This document shows, piece by piece, positions 7,133 through 14,380 of a stretch of DNA of 16,117 bases; within the stretch, counting starts at the first letter, position 1, and the number at the start of each line of letters is the position of its first letter. Location: contig CAMIIP010000032.1 of the NCBI GenBank assembly GCA_946222285.1, positions 1-16,117 on the forward strand. Direction: 5' to 3'. The notes under the pieces were generated by a model that was not told the origin of the DNA, searched no databases, and saw only the letters and a list, made by a program, of their open reading frames with translations. The DNA comes from an uncultured Rothia sp. Its GTDB lineage: Bacteria > Actinomycetota > Actinomycetes > Actinomycetales > Micrococcaceae. Made by a program: the position numbers and the translations under genes.

Positions 7133-7180
7133 GGAATCCTTTGCTAGCTAATAACTCACTTAAGCCTACCGAAGGATTCC
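7133..7180 (-). repeat. Inverted repeat in the deoD leader covering the ribosome-binding site
   Basis: GGAATCCTT at 7133-7141 and its perfect complement AAGGATTCC at 7172-7180 are separated by 30 bp. On the deoD strand the proximal arm contains the Shine-Dalgarno AAGGA, so if both arms are transcribed the hairpin would hide it. Alternatively it is a repressor operator. TAGGCT between the arms is a possible -10; if used, only the proximal arm is in the mRNA. Confidence 0.55.
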
Positions 7181-7280
7181 TACTACAGAGAGACAACTCC
7201 CGTTATGAATAAACCTCAGATTATCTTTAGGCAGATTGGGGGAGTAGCATCGAAAAAAACTTCACGTTGAAAGGAAAGTT

Positions 7281-8033
7281 ATGTCTAATATATCCATTAA
7301 AGTTATCTCCGGCCCTACCGTTTCGATTGAATATGCCGGTCTGCATCTTCTCACCGACCCTACTTTTGATCCCGAAACTACCTATGATTTGGGTGGTGGT
7401 GCGAGCCTTCGCAAAACTAAGGGCTCACCTGTTGAAGCTCAGAGCCTTTTGCCAGTAGATGCTGTTCTTCTTTCTCACGATCACCACCCCGATAACCTTG
7501 ACATTGCAGGGCGTGAGTTTCTTGCCGAAGTTCCGCTAACGCTCACCACTCAGGACGGCGCTGCTCGTCTGGACGGCGAAGCCCGCGGTCTTGCGCCCTG
7601 GGAAACTTTCGAGATTCAACATGTGACCGTGACTGCTCTGCCCGCGCTGCATGGTCCGGATGGCGACGATACCGAAGACATTATCGGCCAGGTTATTGGC
7701 TTCTTGCTCGCCGCAGAGGGTGAACCCACCGTCTATATTTCCGGTGATAACGCCTCGCTCAAGGTAGTAGAACAGATTGCTGAGCGGGTTCCTAACATTG
7801 ACACCGCTATCATCTTTGCCGGTGCTGCTCGTAGCCCCTTCTTCAGCGGCGCGCCCCTCACCTTGGACGGTCAGGGCGCGGTTGAGGCGGCTAAAATTCT
7901 CAAGCCAGCTCATGTGGTTATTGCTCACGCCGACTCCTGGGAGCACTTCTCAGACACCATGGAAAACGCGCATCAGGCTTTTGAGAATGCAGGTATGGGT
8001 GATTTGCTGCGCCCGGCTGGAGGTGTTTTCTAA
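7281..8033 (+). CDS. UlaG-like metallo-beta-lactamase-fold hydrolase
   Basis: The 250-residue protein has the MBL-fold metal ligands in order: SHDHHPDN (His66, His68, Asp71), His124 in LPALHG, Asp156 in YISGDN, and His216 in VIAHADSW. The N-terminus (GPTVSIEYAGLHLLTDPTFD) is typical of the UlaG/L-ascorbate-6-phosphate lactonase-like branch, which are mostly uncharacterised metal-dependent hydrolases. AAAGGA lies 5 nt before the ATG. The gene diverges from deoD and ends overlapping the stop of the convergent Cof-type phosphatase by 4 nt. Nothing nearby suggests an ascorbate pathway, so the substrate is left open. Confidence 0.85.
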   Translation: MSNISIKVISGPTVSIEYAGLHLLTDPTFDPETTYDLGGGASLRKTKGSPVEAQSLLPVDAVLLSHDHHPDNLDIAGREFLAEVPLTLTTQDGAARLDGEARGLAPWETFEIQHVTVTALPALHGPDGDDTEDIIGQVIGFLLAAEGEPTVYISGDNASLKVVEQIAERVPNIDTAIIFAGAARSPFFSGAPLTLDGQGAVEAAKILKPAHVVIAHADSWEHFSDTMENAHQAFENAGMGDLLRPAGGVF

Positions 8034-8866
8034 ATAAGCCCCAATTTCCTCAAGGCATGGGCAAGTCCGTCCGCATCGACGTCGTCGGTCACCATATCTG
8101 CCGCTTCCTTGGCGCCGTCCCCGGCGTTACCCATTGCCACACCGGTGCGGGCGAATTCAAACATGGGGATATCGACCGTAGCGTCGCCGAAGGCAATCGT
8201 GTTTTCGGCGGTAATTCCGGCATGATCAATGAACACCTGCATGGCGGTTGCCTTAGGAATGCCCGCAACCCCTAAATCGCCAAAGAGCGCGTGCTCACTC
8301 TTGCCGCCCCAGGTGCCGGCTTTGAGGTGGGGAAAACGTGTGGCGGCATCCTGAAAGTCCTGAAAATCGTTCAGGATAAAACTGACCTTATTGAGGTCAT
8401 CACGATAAAGCTCGCCGTCAAAAATCATCTCTGGGAAGGCCTCGCGAACGGTGAGAGAAGCGGCATCGTTCTGACCTTTGCCCTCTGCGTAAGCGCGAAT
8501 TACAGGCTCCCCGGCAGTCTCTAAATTCTCGCTGGCGAAGAGCCCATTATTGCTTTCGAGAAAAAACTCTAAGCCGCGTTCGTGAAGCCAATCGACGATT
8601 TCTCGCGCATCGGCGGCAGAAATGAGCTGGTGCAGGAGCACTTTTTCGTGAAATTCCACGTAGCTACCGTTGCCGCCAATGAGGCCGTCTACTCCAATGT
8701 CCCAGAGGTCGGGATAAATCTCGGCGCGAGAGCGCCCAGTACACAGGACGACGAGGTGACCCGCCTGCCGTGCAGACTGCACCGCAGCTATAGCGGTGGG
8801 CGGAACAATTACCTTGTAATTACACAAAGTCCCGTCAATATCGAGAAAAACAGCCTGGCGTTCCAT
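8030..8866 (-). CDS. Cof-type HAD-IIB phosphatase
   Basis: The 278-residue protein contains the HAD catalytic set: motif I LDIDGTL (Asp9, Asp11), motif II LCTGRS (Thr43), motif III Lys205 in GIPKATAM, and motif IV FGDATVDIPMF (Asp228, Asp232). The cap between motifs II and III is of C2B size. Family members dephosphorylate sugar phosphates, flavin mononucleotide or other small phosphometabolites; the specific substrate is not readable. Two AGGAG-like sites lie upstream, the nearer about 4 nt before ATG 8866. The 3' end overlaps the convergent UlaG-like gene by 4 nt, with no terminator. Confidence 0.9.
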   Translation of the reverse strand: MERQAVFLDIDGTLCNYKVIVPPTAIAAVQSARQAGHLVVLCTGRSRAEIYPDLWDIGVDGLIGGNGSYVEFHEKVLLHQLISAADAREIVDWLHERGLEFFLESNNGLFASENLETAGEPVIRAYAEGKGQNDAASLTVREAFPEMIFDGELYRDDLNKVSFILNDFQDFQDAATRFPHLKAGTWGGKSEHALFGDLGVAGIPKATAMQVFIDHAGITAENTIAFGDATVDIPMFEFARTGVAMGNAGDGAKEAADMVTDDVDADGLAHALRKLGLI

Positions 8867-8949
8867 AATGCTCCTGCTCCTGAATAAGCTTCCTTGTGAA
8901 AGCCCTCTAAACTCATGCTAGTTACTTCACAGATGGAAAGAAATCAACC

Positions 8950-8978
8950 CTTACAAACTATGTGAGGGGCGATATAAT
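8950..8978 (+). promoter_or_regulatory. Promoter of the cupin gene
   Basis: A perfect -10 TATAAT (8973-8978) is preceded at 17 bp by CTTACA (8950-8955, 4 of 6 matches to TTGACA). The predicted start near 8985 leaves a leader of about 34 nt containing the ribosome-binding site. Confidence 0.65.
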
Positions 8979-9018
8979 TAGATTAGTCTTTAGTTTATTG
9001 CCGATAAGGGTGAAACTT

Positions 9019-9357
9019 ATGAGCAGTACTTCTTTGAACGAATCTCAGGTAATCGCTGGTGTCTTTGACAATCTGCCCTTAGAAACAGATGCTATTGGCT
9101 CGCAGGTAATTTTTAATAATGAAAAAATCCGGCAGGTAGCTTTTGCGATGGATGCGGGGCAAGTGCTGACCGAGCATGCCGCACCGCGCGCCGTCATCGT
9201 CAATATTTTGCAGGGAAAAGTTGAATTTACGGTCGGTGGCACAGCAAATGTCATGGTTCCGGGTGACGTTATTTATCTTGCACCCCATGACCGCCACACA
9301 GTTAAGGCTCTTGAACCTTCGCGTTTTGCGCTCACCTTAATAGATGTTACTGACTAG
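9019..9357 (+). CDS. Small cupin-domain protein
   Basis: The 112-residue protein is a single cupin barrel. The second motif is clear in the C-terminal part (PGDVIYLAPHDRHTVKAL), and TEHAAPRAVIVNILQGKVEF covers the first, with His/Glu-type ligand positions. The ATG at 9019 is preferred to an upstream in-frame start at 8962 because AAGGGTG lies about 7 nt before it and the TATAAT promoter lies between the two. A strong terminator follows the stop, so it is a single-gene unit. Cupins of this size are often stress or redox proteins or sensors; function is not assigned. Confidence 0.82.
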   Translation: MSSTSLNESQVIAGVFDNLPLETDAIGSQVIFNNEKIRQVAFAMDAGQVLTEHAAPRAVIVNILQGKVEFTVGGTANVMVPGDVIYLAPHDRHTVKALEPSRFALTLIDVTD

Positions 9358-9368
9358 ACCCGTAATAC

Positions 9369-9412
9369 AAAGCTCGGTGTTCTCCTAAAAATTTAGGAAA
9401 ACACCGAGCTTT
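9369..9412. terminator. Intrinsic terminator between the cupin and DJ-1 genes
   Basis: AAAGCTCGGTGTT pairs perfectly with AACACCGAGCTTT, and inside it TCCTAAA pairs with TTTAGGA across a C/A mismatch and a 2-nt loop. A TTTTT run ends the + strand side. It lies between convergent genes and probably serves both, better for the + strand. Confidence 0.92.
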
Positions 9413-9436
9413 TTGCTCTCATAAAATAAGTAAAAA

Positions 9437-9973
9437 TTAGCTCAGCTTGGCGATGATTGCCTTGTTGAAAGCCTCAAGATCACCGGGGTTGCGGCTGGTA
9501 ATCAGATTGCCGTCTTCAACTACTTCTTCATCAACCCACTGTGCGCCAGCGTTCTGCAAATCTAGCTTGACGGAAGTGTAGGAAGTCATATTGCGCCCCT
9601 CCACCTTCTTTGCGTCAATGAGCAACCAGGGTGCGTGGCAGATTGCTGCCACGGGCTTTTCTGCCTCAAAGAACTGGACGGCGATGCAACGAGCATCTGC
9701 GTCAATGCGTAGCGCATCGGCGTTCAGGGTGCCGCCTGGGAGGACGAGTGCATCATATTCTTCGTGCTTTACATCTGACAAAGCGAGGTCGGGAGTGAAA
9801 GTATCTGCTTTCTCCCAGTCACCCTCCATTGCTTGAAATTCTTTGCCTTCTGGGGCGGCGATGAAAACCTGCGCTCCGGCGTTTTTCAGGGCATCACGGG
9901 GTGAGGTGAGCTCAATCTGCTCTACGCCCTGACTTGCGAGAATGAGTACTTTTTTGTTGCTGAGGTCTGCCAT
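9437..9973 (-). CDS. DJ-1/PfpI family protein
   Basis: The 178-residue protein has the class I glutamine-amidotransferase-like fold: nucleophile elbow Cys112-His113 in AAICHAPWLL, acidic partner Glu18 in SQGVEQIEL, VLPGG at 77-81, and the C-terminal NLITSRNPGDLEAFN of the PfpI/YhbO branch. Relatives are described as intracellular proteases or glyoxal/methylglyoxal-protecting enzymes in stress response. ATG 9973 is chosen because GAAAGGAAAC sits just upstream; the in-frame ATG at 9988 has no good site. The stop lies 24 bp beyond the terminator shared with the cupin gene. Confidence 0.9.
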   Translation of the reverse strand: MADLSNKKVLILASQGVEQIELTSPRDALKNAGAQVFIAAPEGKEFQAMEGDWEKADTFTPDLALSDVKHEEYDALVLPGGTLNADALRIDADARCIAVQFFEAEKPVAAICHAPWLLIDAKKVEGRNMTSYTSVKLDLQNAGAQWVDEEVVEDGNLITSRNPGDLEAFNKAIIAKLS

Positions 9974-10065
9974 GATGTTTCCTTTCAAACGTAATCATAA
10001 GAAAGCTTACTATCAATAATTTTAGTGGTTTGCTGAAAACGCGCAAGTCTTCTGGTTCAAACTCC

Positions 10066-10094
10066 TTAAGCGGTATGAAGAGGCAGGGCATAAT
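10066..10094 (+). promoter_or_regulatory. Possible promoter of the GNAT gene
   Basis: CATAAT (10089-10094, 5 of 6 to the -10 consensus) ends 7 nt before ATG 10102, with weak TTAAGC at a 17-bp spacing. No Shine-Dalgarno is seen before the ATG, so a leaderless or near-leaderless transcript is plausible. Confidence 0.35.
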
Positions 10095-10101
10095 AAAACC
10101 C

Positions 10102-10618
10102 ATGACCTCCACCCTCTGCACCCCTGCACCCGACGACGGCATCGGCTTCGAGCGGGTTCGCCAACTTAGTTGGCGGGCAGCTTATACGGGAGTGTTCGCA
10201 GAGAAGCTCTTTGCCGAGCGGGAAGAACTCTTGCATACTCGGGCTCGGTCCTTCAGCGAATGGTTTGCCGGACTTGATTCTGACGGCTTTGATATTGAGG
10301 CAGGAACTGGGGCGCGGCGGCGGGCTCGAATTGCCAAAAACGAAGAAGGCGAAGTCATCGGAACGGCTAGCACCCGGCAGATGTCCGGGGAAATCCTCGA
10401 ACTCGAATCGTTCTATCTCCTCCCCGGAAGTGTTTGGCACCGGCGTTGGCGAAGCGCTCATGCGGGACGTTCTGCCCGACAGTGAACTCGTCACTCTGGA
10501 AGTACTCGCCGCTAACCCCCGCGCCATCGCTTTCTATAAAAAACACGGCTTCACCGAAACGGGTAAAACCTCAAAATTTGCCGGCCATAAAACGCTCGTG
10601 ATGGGGCGGAATCTCTAG
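10102..10618 (+). pseudogene. GNAT acetyltransferase with a one-base frameshift
   Basis: Two reading frames together make one GNAT N-acetyltransferase of about 171 residues. The first frame (from ATG 10102) reads AAYTGVFAEKL, then VIGTASTRQMSGEILELESF, up to YLLP near 10425; it then degenerates to VWHRR and stops near 10485. The other frame continues without loss as EVFGTGVGEALMRDVL (acetyl-CoA loop), LAANPRAIAFYKKHGF and a stop at 10618. Dropping one C or one G from CCCCGG at 10422-10427 joins them as LLPEVFGTGVGEAL. The start has no Shine-Dalgarno. This is either a real +1 mutation or a sequencing error in the short C run. The substrate is unknown. Confidence 0.85.
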
Positions 10619-10625
10619 TTAGTAG

Positions 10626-11180
10626 CTAAGAGCCGCAACCACCGCAGCCGCATCCGCCGCTATCAGGTAAACCGTCGCCAAAATCGCCCGACATTAGATT
10701 GTGCCGTCCCCCAATGTCTGGGCCGCCGACGGGTTTCTCGGTAACGCCGGCAAGCGTGGCAGCAAAACCTGCAGGTTCCATAGCAAGAGCTGTCGGCGGG
10801 AGATCAGCGCCACCGGTTCCGCACGCTGCAGCCGCTGCAGAAATCTTCTTTGGCTTGACGGTGCGCGCCTTGGCAAAGCGCTGCATCTGCTCGGCATCGG
10901 GATAGTTATAGGAAACTTTCACCTCGCCGTCCGCCAATAAAATCGGCAGAACGTCGCTACCTGAAATCTCTATCTGATCTGCCACCGGTACGCAGTCTTC
11001 AAAGGCAGAAGGATATGAATCGGTGGAGTAGACGGTGATATCTAGCCCTTCGTCAAGGAGCCGCTGAGCAGTTTCAAGAAAGGCCGTTCGCTCGGAATCG
11101 TTGGGGTCGTCAGCATTTTCTCCGGGACCGGGGATGAAGATTTCCAGTTCTGCCAGGTCGGTTGTTTCAGACTGTTTCAC
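10626..11180 (-). CDS. ArsD-like protein with a Cys-rich C-terminal tail
   Basis: The 184-residue protein resembles the arsenic metallochaperone ArsD in its thioredoxin-like part (residues 11-105: ELEIFIPGPG, LDITVYSTDSYPSAFED, ISGSDVLPILLADGEV, YPDAEQMQRFA). The Cys-Cys pair normally near the N-terminus is absent (IPGPGEN instead). Cysteines are Cys63, Cys120 and a terminal cluster at 177, 179 and 182 (GGCGCGGCG), which could bind metal. Residues 106-170 are Ala/Gly-rich. It starts at GTG 11180, with AAGGA about 5 nt upstream. No other ars gene is in the window; the upstream leftward neighbour is the SUKH-like gene, 121 bp away. It may be an orphan ArsD relative with another role. The family match is by eye. 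Confidence 0.62.
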   Translation of the reverse strand: MKQSETTDLAELEIFIPGPGENADDPNDSERTAFLETAQRLLDEGLDITVYSTDSYPSAFEDCVPVADQIEISGSDVLPILLADGEVKVSYNYPDAEQMQRFAKARTVKPKKISAAAAACGTGGADLPPTALAMEPAGFAATLAGVTEKPVGGPDIGGRHNLMSGDFGDGLPDSGGCGCGGCGS

Positions 11181-11301
11181 GGTTTTCCTTGACGTTTGAT
11201 CTTGATGTTTAGCTCGGTAATTCTTATTCGCTCTAACAAAAATTGGCGCACTAATATTTCACGCTATCTAACCCGGCGCGATAAACCGGACATAGCACGA
11301 T

Positions 11302-12657
11302 CTAGCCCAGAAAGAACTTACGTAACCCCTTCATCAAAGATCTCTCTTTGGCTGCTGGCTCAGCTCTTCTTGCCCTCGTTGGTCTATACTCGGCTGGCTT
11401 CTCCAGGAGGTGAGCCGGAAATTCTGGAGGAGAATTTTTTATTTCTTGTTGTTTTTCATGTTTTACTGAAGCCTGATCAGCTTTACTCTCGTCCTTCGTG
11501 GCAGAGGGAATCTTACTGTTTTCTTTCTTCTTGGGCATATAGTTACGCTCAAGCTGGAAATCGATGTAGTCCTGGGGTGCGGTGTCTTGGGTGAGGTGGA
11601 CTTCATTGCTCTTGCGTTTAGCGACTTCCTTGGAGCGCGGTGTAGCTGTCTGCTCGACCTCTTCAACGAGACCTACGTGGGGGTTGTTGGTGGATTCAGG
11701 AAGAACAGTGTTTTTTTGATTCGTTGAGCTCTCCGTCGGGGGAGCGGTTTCAGGGGTGGGCTCTAAAACAGATGAAATAGTTTGCCATACCATCCCATTG
11801 TCAGGTTCTGCCTGAGAATCGACTGAGACTGTCTCTGTCCAATCACCTGTTACAAACTGAGCGAGTGAGTGAGCTTGGAGATAAGGTGCTTGGGCGGTTT
11901 TTGATGAGCGAGCGATGATTTGACCGATTTCCCCACTTGCCCCGGGCGCGAGGTCAATGGCATAGAGGGTGCTAGCGTCGTGCGCTATTTCTACCCAATA
12001 TTTGTGCGTAAGTTTGGGTTGGACGACATCCTCCGGTGTGGGTACTGCAAGTTGCAACGGTGCATGAGCAAAACGTTGGGCACCGAAGTCTGCGGCAATT
12101 GGAGAAGAGAAAATATCGCCGTGGGGACCTTCTGCGATCTTTCCCGCTCGAACCATGGTGCGGTAAAAGCGAAGCTCGGGAAGTGTTTTTCCATCGCGCA
12201 TTTCCACCGAGTGATCAATTTCTTGTACGGAATATCCCCTGGTATGTCCACGAGCGAGAAGAGCTTGACGTAGGGCAAGGCCGTTATTTTTTGCGTGGGG
12301 TACTGCATCGAGGTCGCCAGGGTCTCCGAGCTGCTGAGACACTGACCCGCTAGAGAGAGAATCATCTTCGCCTGGTTGAAGATCTGCACGATCTACCTGC
12401 ACTGTTTCTAAGCGAATATCGCAATGAGAGGGTAAATCCTCGCTTGAGATGAGGGCGTTAGCTGCCAGCATGAGCTCTTGAACTAGTGATGGGTTGGCAA
12501 TGTAGTTGCCAGAGAAATTCGTCAGAGCAAGCTCGGTTAGTTCTCCTAGTTCAACGCGAACATGAGCTTGCGCTGATTGACCACTGTGCCTCGAATAGGC
12601 TTCAAGAATGCTTGTCAGTGTGGATAGATTCGGTGGTGTGGAGCGCTCTAAACTCAT
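11302..12657 (-). CDS. SUKH (SMI1/KNR4)-like protein with a long charged tail
   Basis: The 451-residue soluble protein has no signal peptide or membrane span. Residues about 218-271 (KYWVEIAHDAST, YAIDLAPGASGEIGQII, LQAHSLAQFV) look like the second half of a SUKH-1 domain, where a Trp strand, a DLxPGxxGxxGQ turn and a final Ser-x-x-x-Phe helix are typical. The preceding 160-217 could hold the first half but is divergent. The N-terminal 1-100 is unrecognised. Residues about 280-451 are low-complexity and Lys/Glu/Pro/Ser-rich, with a basic end (RPTRARRAE, LMKGLRKFFLG). SUKH proteins are often immunity proteins of contact toxins, but no toxin gene is visible. No clear Shine-Dalgarno precedes ATG 12655-12657. 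The domain call is an eye match. Confidence 0.5.
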   Translation of the reverse strand: MSLERSTPPNLSTLTSILEAYSRHSGQSAQAHVRVELGELTELALTNFSGNYIANPSLVQELMLAANALISSEDLPSHCDIRLETVQVDRADLQPGEDDSLSSGSVSQQLGDPGDLDAVPHAKNNGLALRQALLARGHTRGYSVQEIDHSVEMRDGKTLPELRFYRTMVRAGKIAEGPHGDIFSSPIAADFGAQRFAHAPLQLAVPTPEDVVQPKLTHKYWVEIAHDASTLYAIDLAPGASGEIGQIIARSSKTAQAPYLQAHSLAQFVTGDWTETVSVDSQAEPDNGMVWQTISSVLEPTPETAPPTESSTNQKNTVLPESTNNPHVGLVEEVEQTATPRSKEVAKRKSNEVHLTQDTAPQDYIDFQLERNYMPKKKENSKIPSATKDESKADQASVKHEKQQEIKNSPPEFPAHLLEKPAEYRPTRARRAEPAAKERSLMKGLRKFFLG

Positions 12658-12810
12658 ACGTTCAATGGTCTCATAAAGCCTTTAAAAAAACCTGAAAGAG
12701 AAGAATTGCGCAAAGTGGTGTAAGAGTGTCTTGTGAAATTTGGAAAGTTTGAGGTAAAGGTATCGTCTCTGAGGAGTGTCACTTATGATATAGACAACAG
12801 ATTTACTAGT

Positions 12811-12828
12811 GTGAAACAAAAGTTTCAC
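12811..12828. repeat. Everted parS-type half-sites
   Basis: GTGAAAC-AAAA-GTTTCAC: the same two heptamers as the parS-like site but in the opposite order, separated by 4 bp. The centre lies 134 bp upstream of the parS centre. It could also form a small RNA hairpin. Confidence 0.6.
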
Positions 12829-12944
12829 CGAGGGAGTATGGGTGGTTTTTGGCTGCCATGCAGGGAGCGTAATTCTTTGAAGGGGGCACGGCGATATGGC
12901 TATATAGGCATTACTTTGACCTTAAGGACTCTCGGCGCATTCGT

Positions 12945-12962
12945 ACGTTTCACGTGAAACGT
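12945..12962. promoter_or_regulatory. parS: parS-like site (ParB binding)
   Basis: A perfect 18-bp palindrome, ACGTTTCACGTGAAACGT, contains the complete 14-bp core GTTTCACGTGAAAC used by chromosomal ParB in actinobacteria and Bacillus. It lies 60-77 bp upstream of the gabT start, outside any gene. Chromosomal parS sites usually cluster near oriC, so the window may be origin-proximal. A local regulator operator is the alternative. Confidence 0.75.
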
Positions 12963-13021
12963 TAACTCAACCACATTGTTTTCTAGTTTTATTCTGGTTA
13001 TTCAACCGAAAAGGAGCCATC

Positions 13022-14368
13022 ATGGCAGATATTACCTACCGCCTTCCCCAGGAAATCAAACTCACCGACATCTTCCCCCAGGGACCTGAATCGAAGAAAC
13101 TGGCTGACCGCCGCGCATCCGCCGTGCCTGCTGGCGTCGCCTCCACCGTTCCCTTCTACGCAGTAGATGCAGACGGCGGCGTCATTGTCGATGCCGACGG
13201 CAACTCCGTAGTAGACCTCGGCTCCGGCATCGCCGTCACCACTGTGGGTGCCTCAGCACCCAAGGTTGTCAAAGCAGTGCAGGACGCCGCAGAGCACTTC
13301 ACCCACACCTGCTTCATGGTCACCCCCTACGAAGGCTACGTAGCCGTTGCCGAGAAGCTCAACGAACTCACTCCCGGCGACTTCGAAAAGCGCTCCGTAC
13401 TCTTCAACTCCGGCGCAGAAGCAGTCGAAAACGCCGTCAAGATTGCACGTTCGGCAACCGGCCGCAACGCGATCGCCGTCTTTGACCACGCCTACCACGG
13501 CCGCACCAACCTCACCATGGCGCTCACCGCCAAAGCAGCACCCTACAAGCAGGGCTTCGGTCCCTTTGCATCCGAGGTCTACCGCGTGCCCATGAGCTAC
13601 CCCTTCCGCGACGGCAACAAGGGCGGCAAAGAAGCAGCAGCAGACGTGATTTTGCAGCTCGAAAAGCAGATCGGCGCTGACTACATCGCAGCGGTACTCA
13701 TCGAACCCATCCAGGGTGAAGGCGGATTCATCGTTCCCGCCGACGGCTTCCTCTCCGAAATCACCAACTGGTGCAAGGAAAATGGTGTCGTCTTCATCGC
13801 CGACGAAGTACAGGCAGGCTTCTGCCGCACCGGCAAATGGTTCGCCTCCGAACACGAAGGCATCGAACCTGACCTCATTACCACCGCAAAGGGCATCGCC
13901 GGCGGCATGCCCCTCTCGGCAGTTACCGGACGCGCGGAACTCTTCGAAAAGGTGCAAGCAGGCGGACTGGGCGGCACCTACGGCGGCAACCCCGTAGCCT
14001 GTGCAGCAGCACTCGCAGCCATCGAAACCATGGAAGAGTGGAAGCTCAACGACCGTGCCGCACGCACCGAAGAACTTGTACGCGAAAAGCTCGGACCCCT
14101 CGTTGAAGAACTCGACCACGTGGGCGAACTTCGCGGCCGCGGCGCCATGATGGCACTCGAATTCGTCACCGATTCCACCTCAAAGAACCCGCACCCCACC
14201 GCCGCTAAAGACATCGCGGCATACTGCCTGGAACGCGGCGTCCTGATCCTGACCACCGGAACCTACGGCAACGTCGTCCGCCTCCTGCCTTCCCTGGCAA
14301 TCCCAGAGGAACTGCTCACCGAGGCGCTGGACATTTTTGTTGAGGCAATCCGTTCAATCGATCAGTAG
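13022..14368 (+). CDS. gabT: 4-aminobutyrate aminotransferase
   Basis: The 448-residue PLP-dependent class III aminotransferase is of normal GabT length. The phosphate-binding FNSGAEAVENAVKIAR starts at Phe128 (Gly131-Ala132), AYHGRTNLTMALT follows, the cofactor-stacking region is VLIEPIQGEGGF, IADEVQAGF carries the conserved Asp, and the Schiff-base lysine is Lys290 in TTAKGIAGGMPLSAVTG. It transfers the amino group of GABA to 2-oxoglutarate, giving succinate semialdehyde and glutamate. AAGGAG lies 5 nt before the ATG. gabD follows on the same strand after 171 bp containing an inverted-repeat element. Codon use is strongly C-ending, suggesting good expression. Regulation is unclear: a parS-like palindrome lies just upstream and no regulator gene is adjacent. 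Confidence 0.95.
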   Translation: MADITYRLPQEIKLTDIFPQGPESKKLADRRASAVPAGVASTVPFYAVDADGGVIVDADGNSVVDLGSGIAVTTVGASAPKVVKAVQDAAEHFTHTCFMVTPYEGYVAVAEKLNELTPGDFEKRSVLFNSGAEAVENAVKIARSATGRNAIAVFDHAYHGRTNLTMALTAKAAPYKQGFGPFASEVYRVPMSYPFRDGNKGGKEAAADVILQLEKQIGADYIAAVLIEPIQGEGGFIVPADGFLSEITNWCKENGVVFIADEVQAGFCRTGKWFASEHEGIEPDLITTAKGIAGGMPLSAVTGRAELFEKVQAGGLGGTYGGNPVACAAALAAIETMEEWKLNDRAARTEELVREKLGPLVEELDHVGELRGRGAMMALEFVTDSTSKNPHPTAAKDIAAYCLERGVLILTTGTYGNVVRLLPSLAIPEELLTEALDIFVEAIRSIDQ

Positions 14369-14380
14369 AACTTCGAAAAG

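Larger units (their letters stand above)
12658..13021. other. 364-bp intergenic region upstream of gabT
   Basis: No convincing gene. It holds the everted half-site repeat (12811-12828), the parS-like palindrome (12945-12962), a possible gabT -10 TATTCT (12990-12995), and the gabT ribosome-binding site AAGGAG (13011-13016). TTGACC at 12916-12921 lacks a good -10 at the right distance. The region is more A+T-rich than its flanks. Confidence 0.7.

Noticed and set aside
12733..12957. 74-codon open frame with GTG start upstream of gabT
   Set aside because: No ribosome-binding site or recognisable domain is seen, and it contains the everted repeat and runs into the parS-like site; treated as non-coding.
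13253..14119. 288-codon open frame antisense to gabT
   Set aside because: It is a shadow caused by the strong C-ending codon bias of gabT; the product is Cys/Gly/Val-rich with no family resemblance, and the gabT frame is certain.
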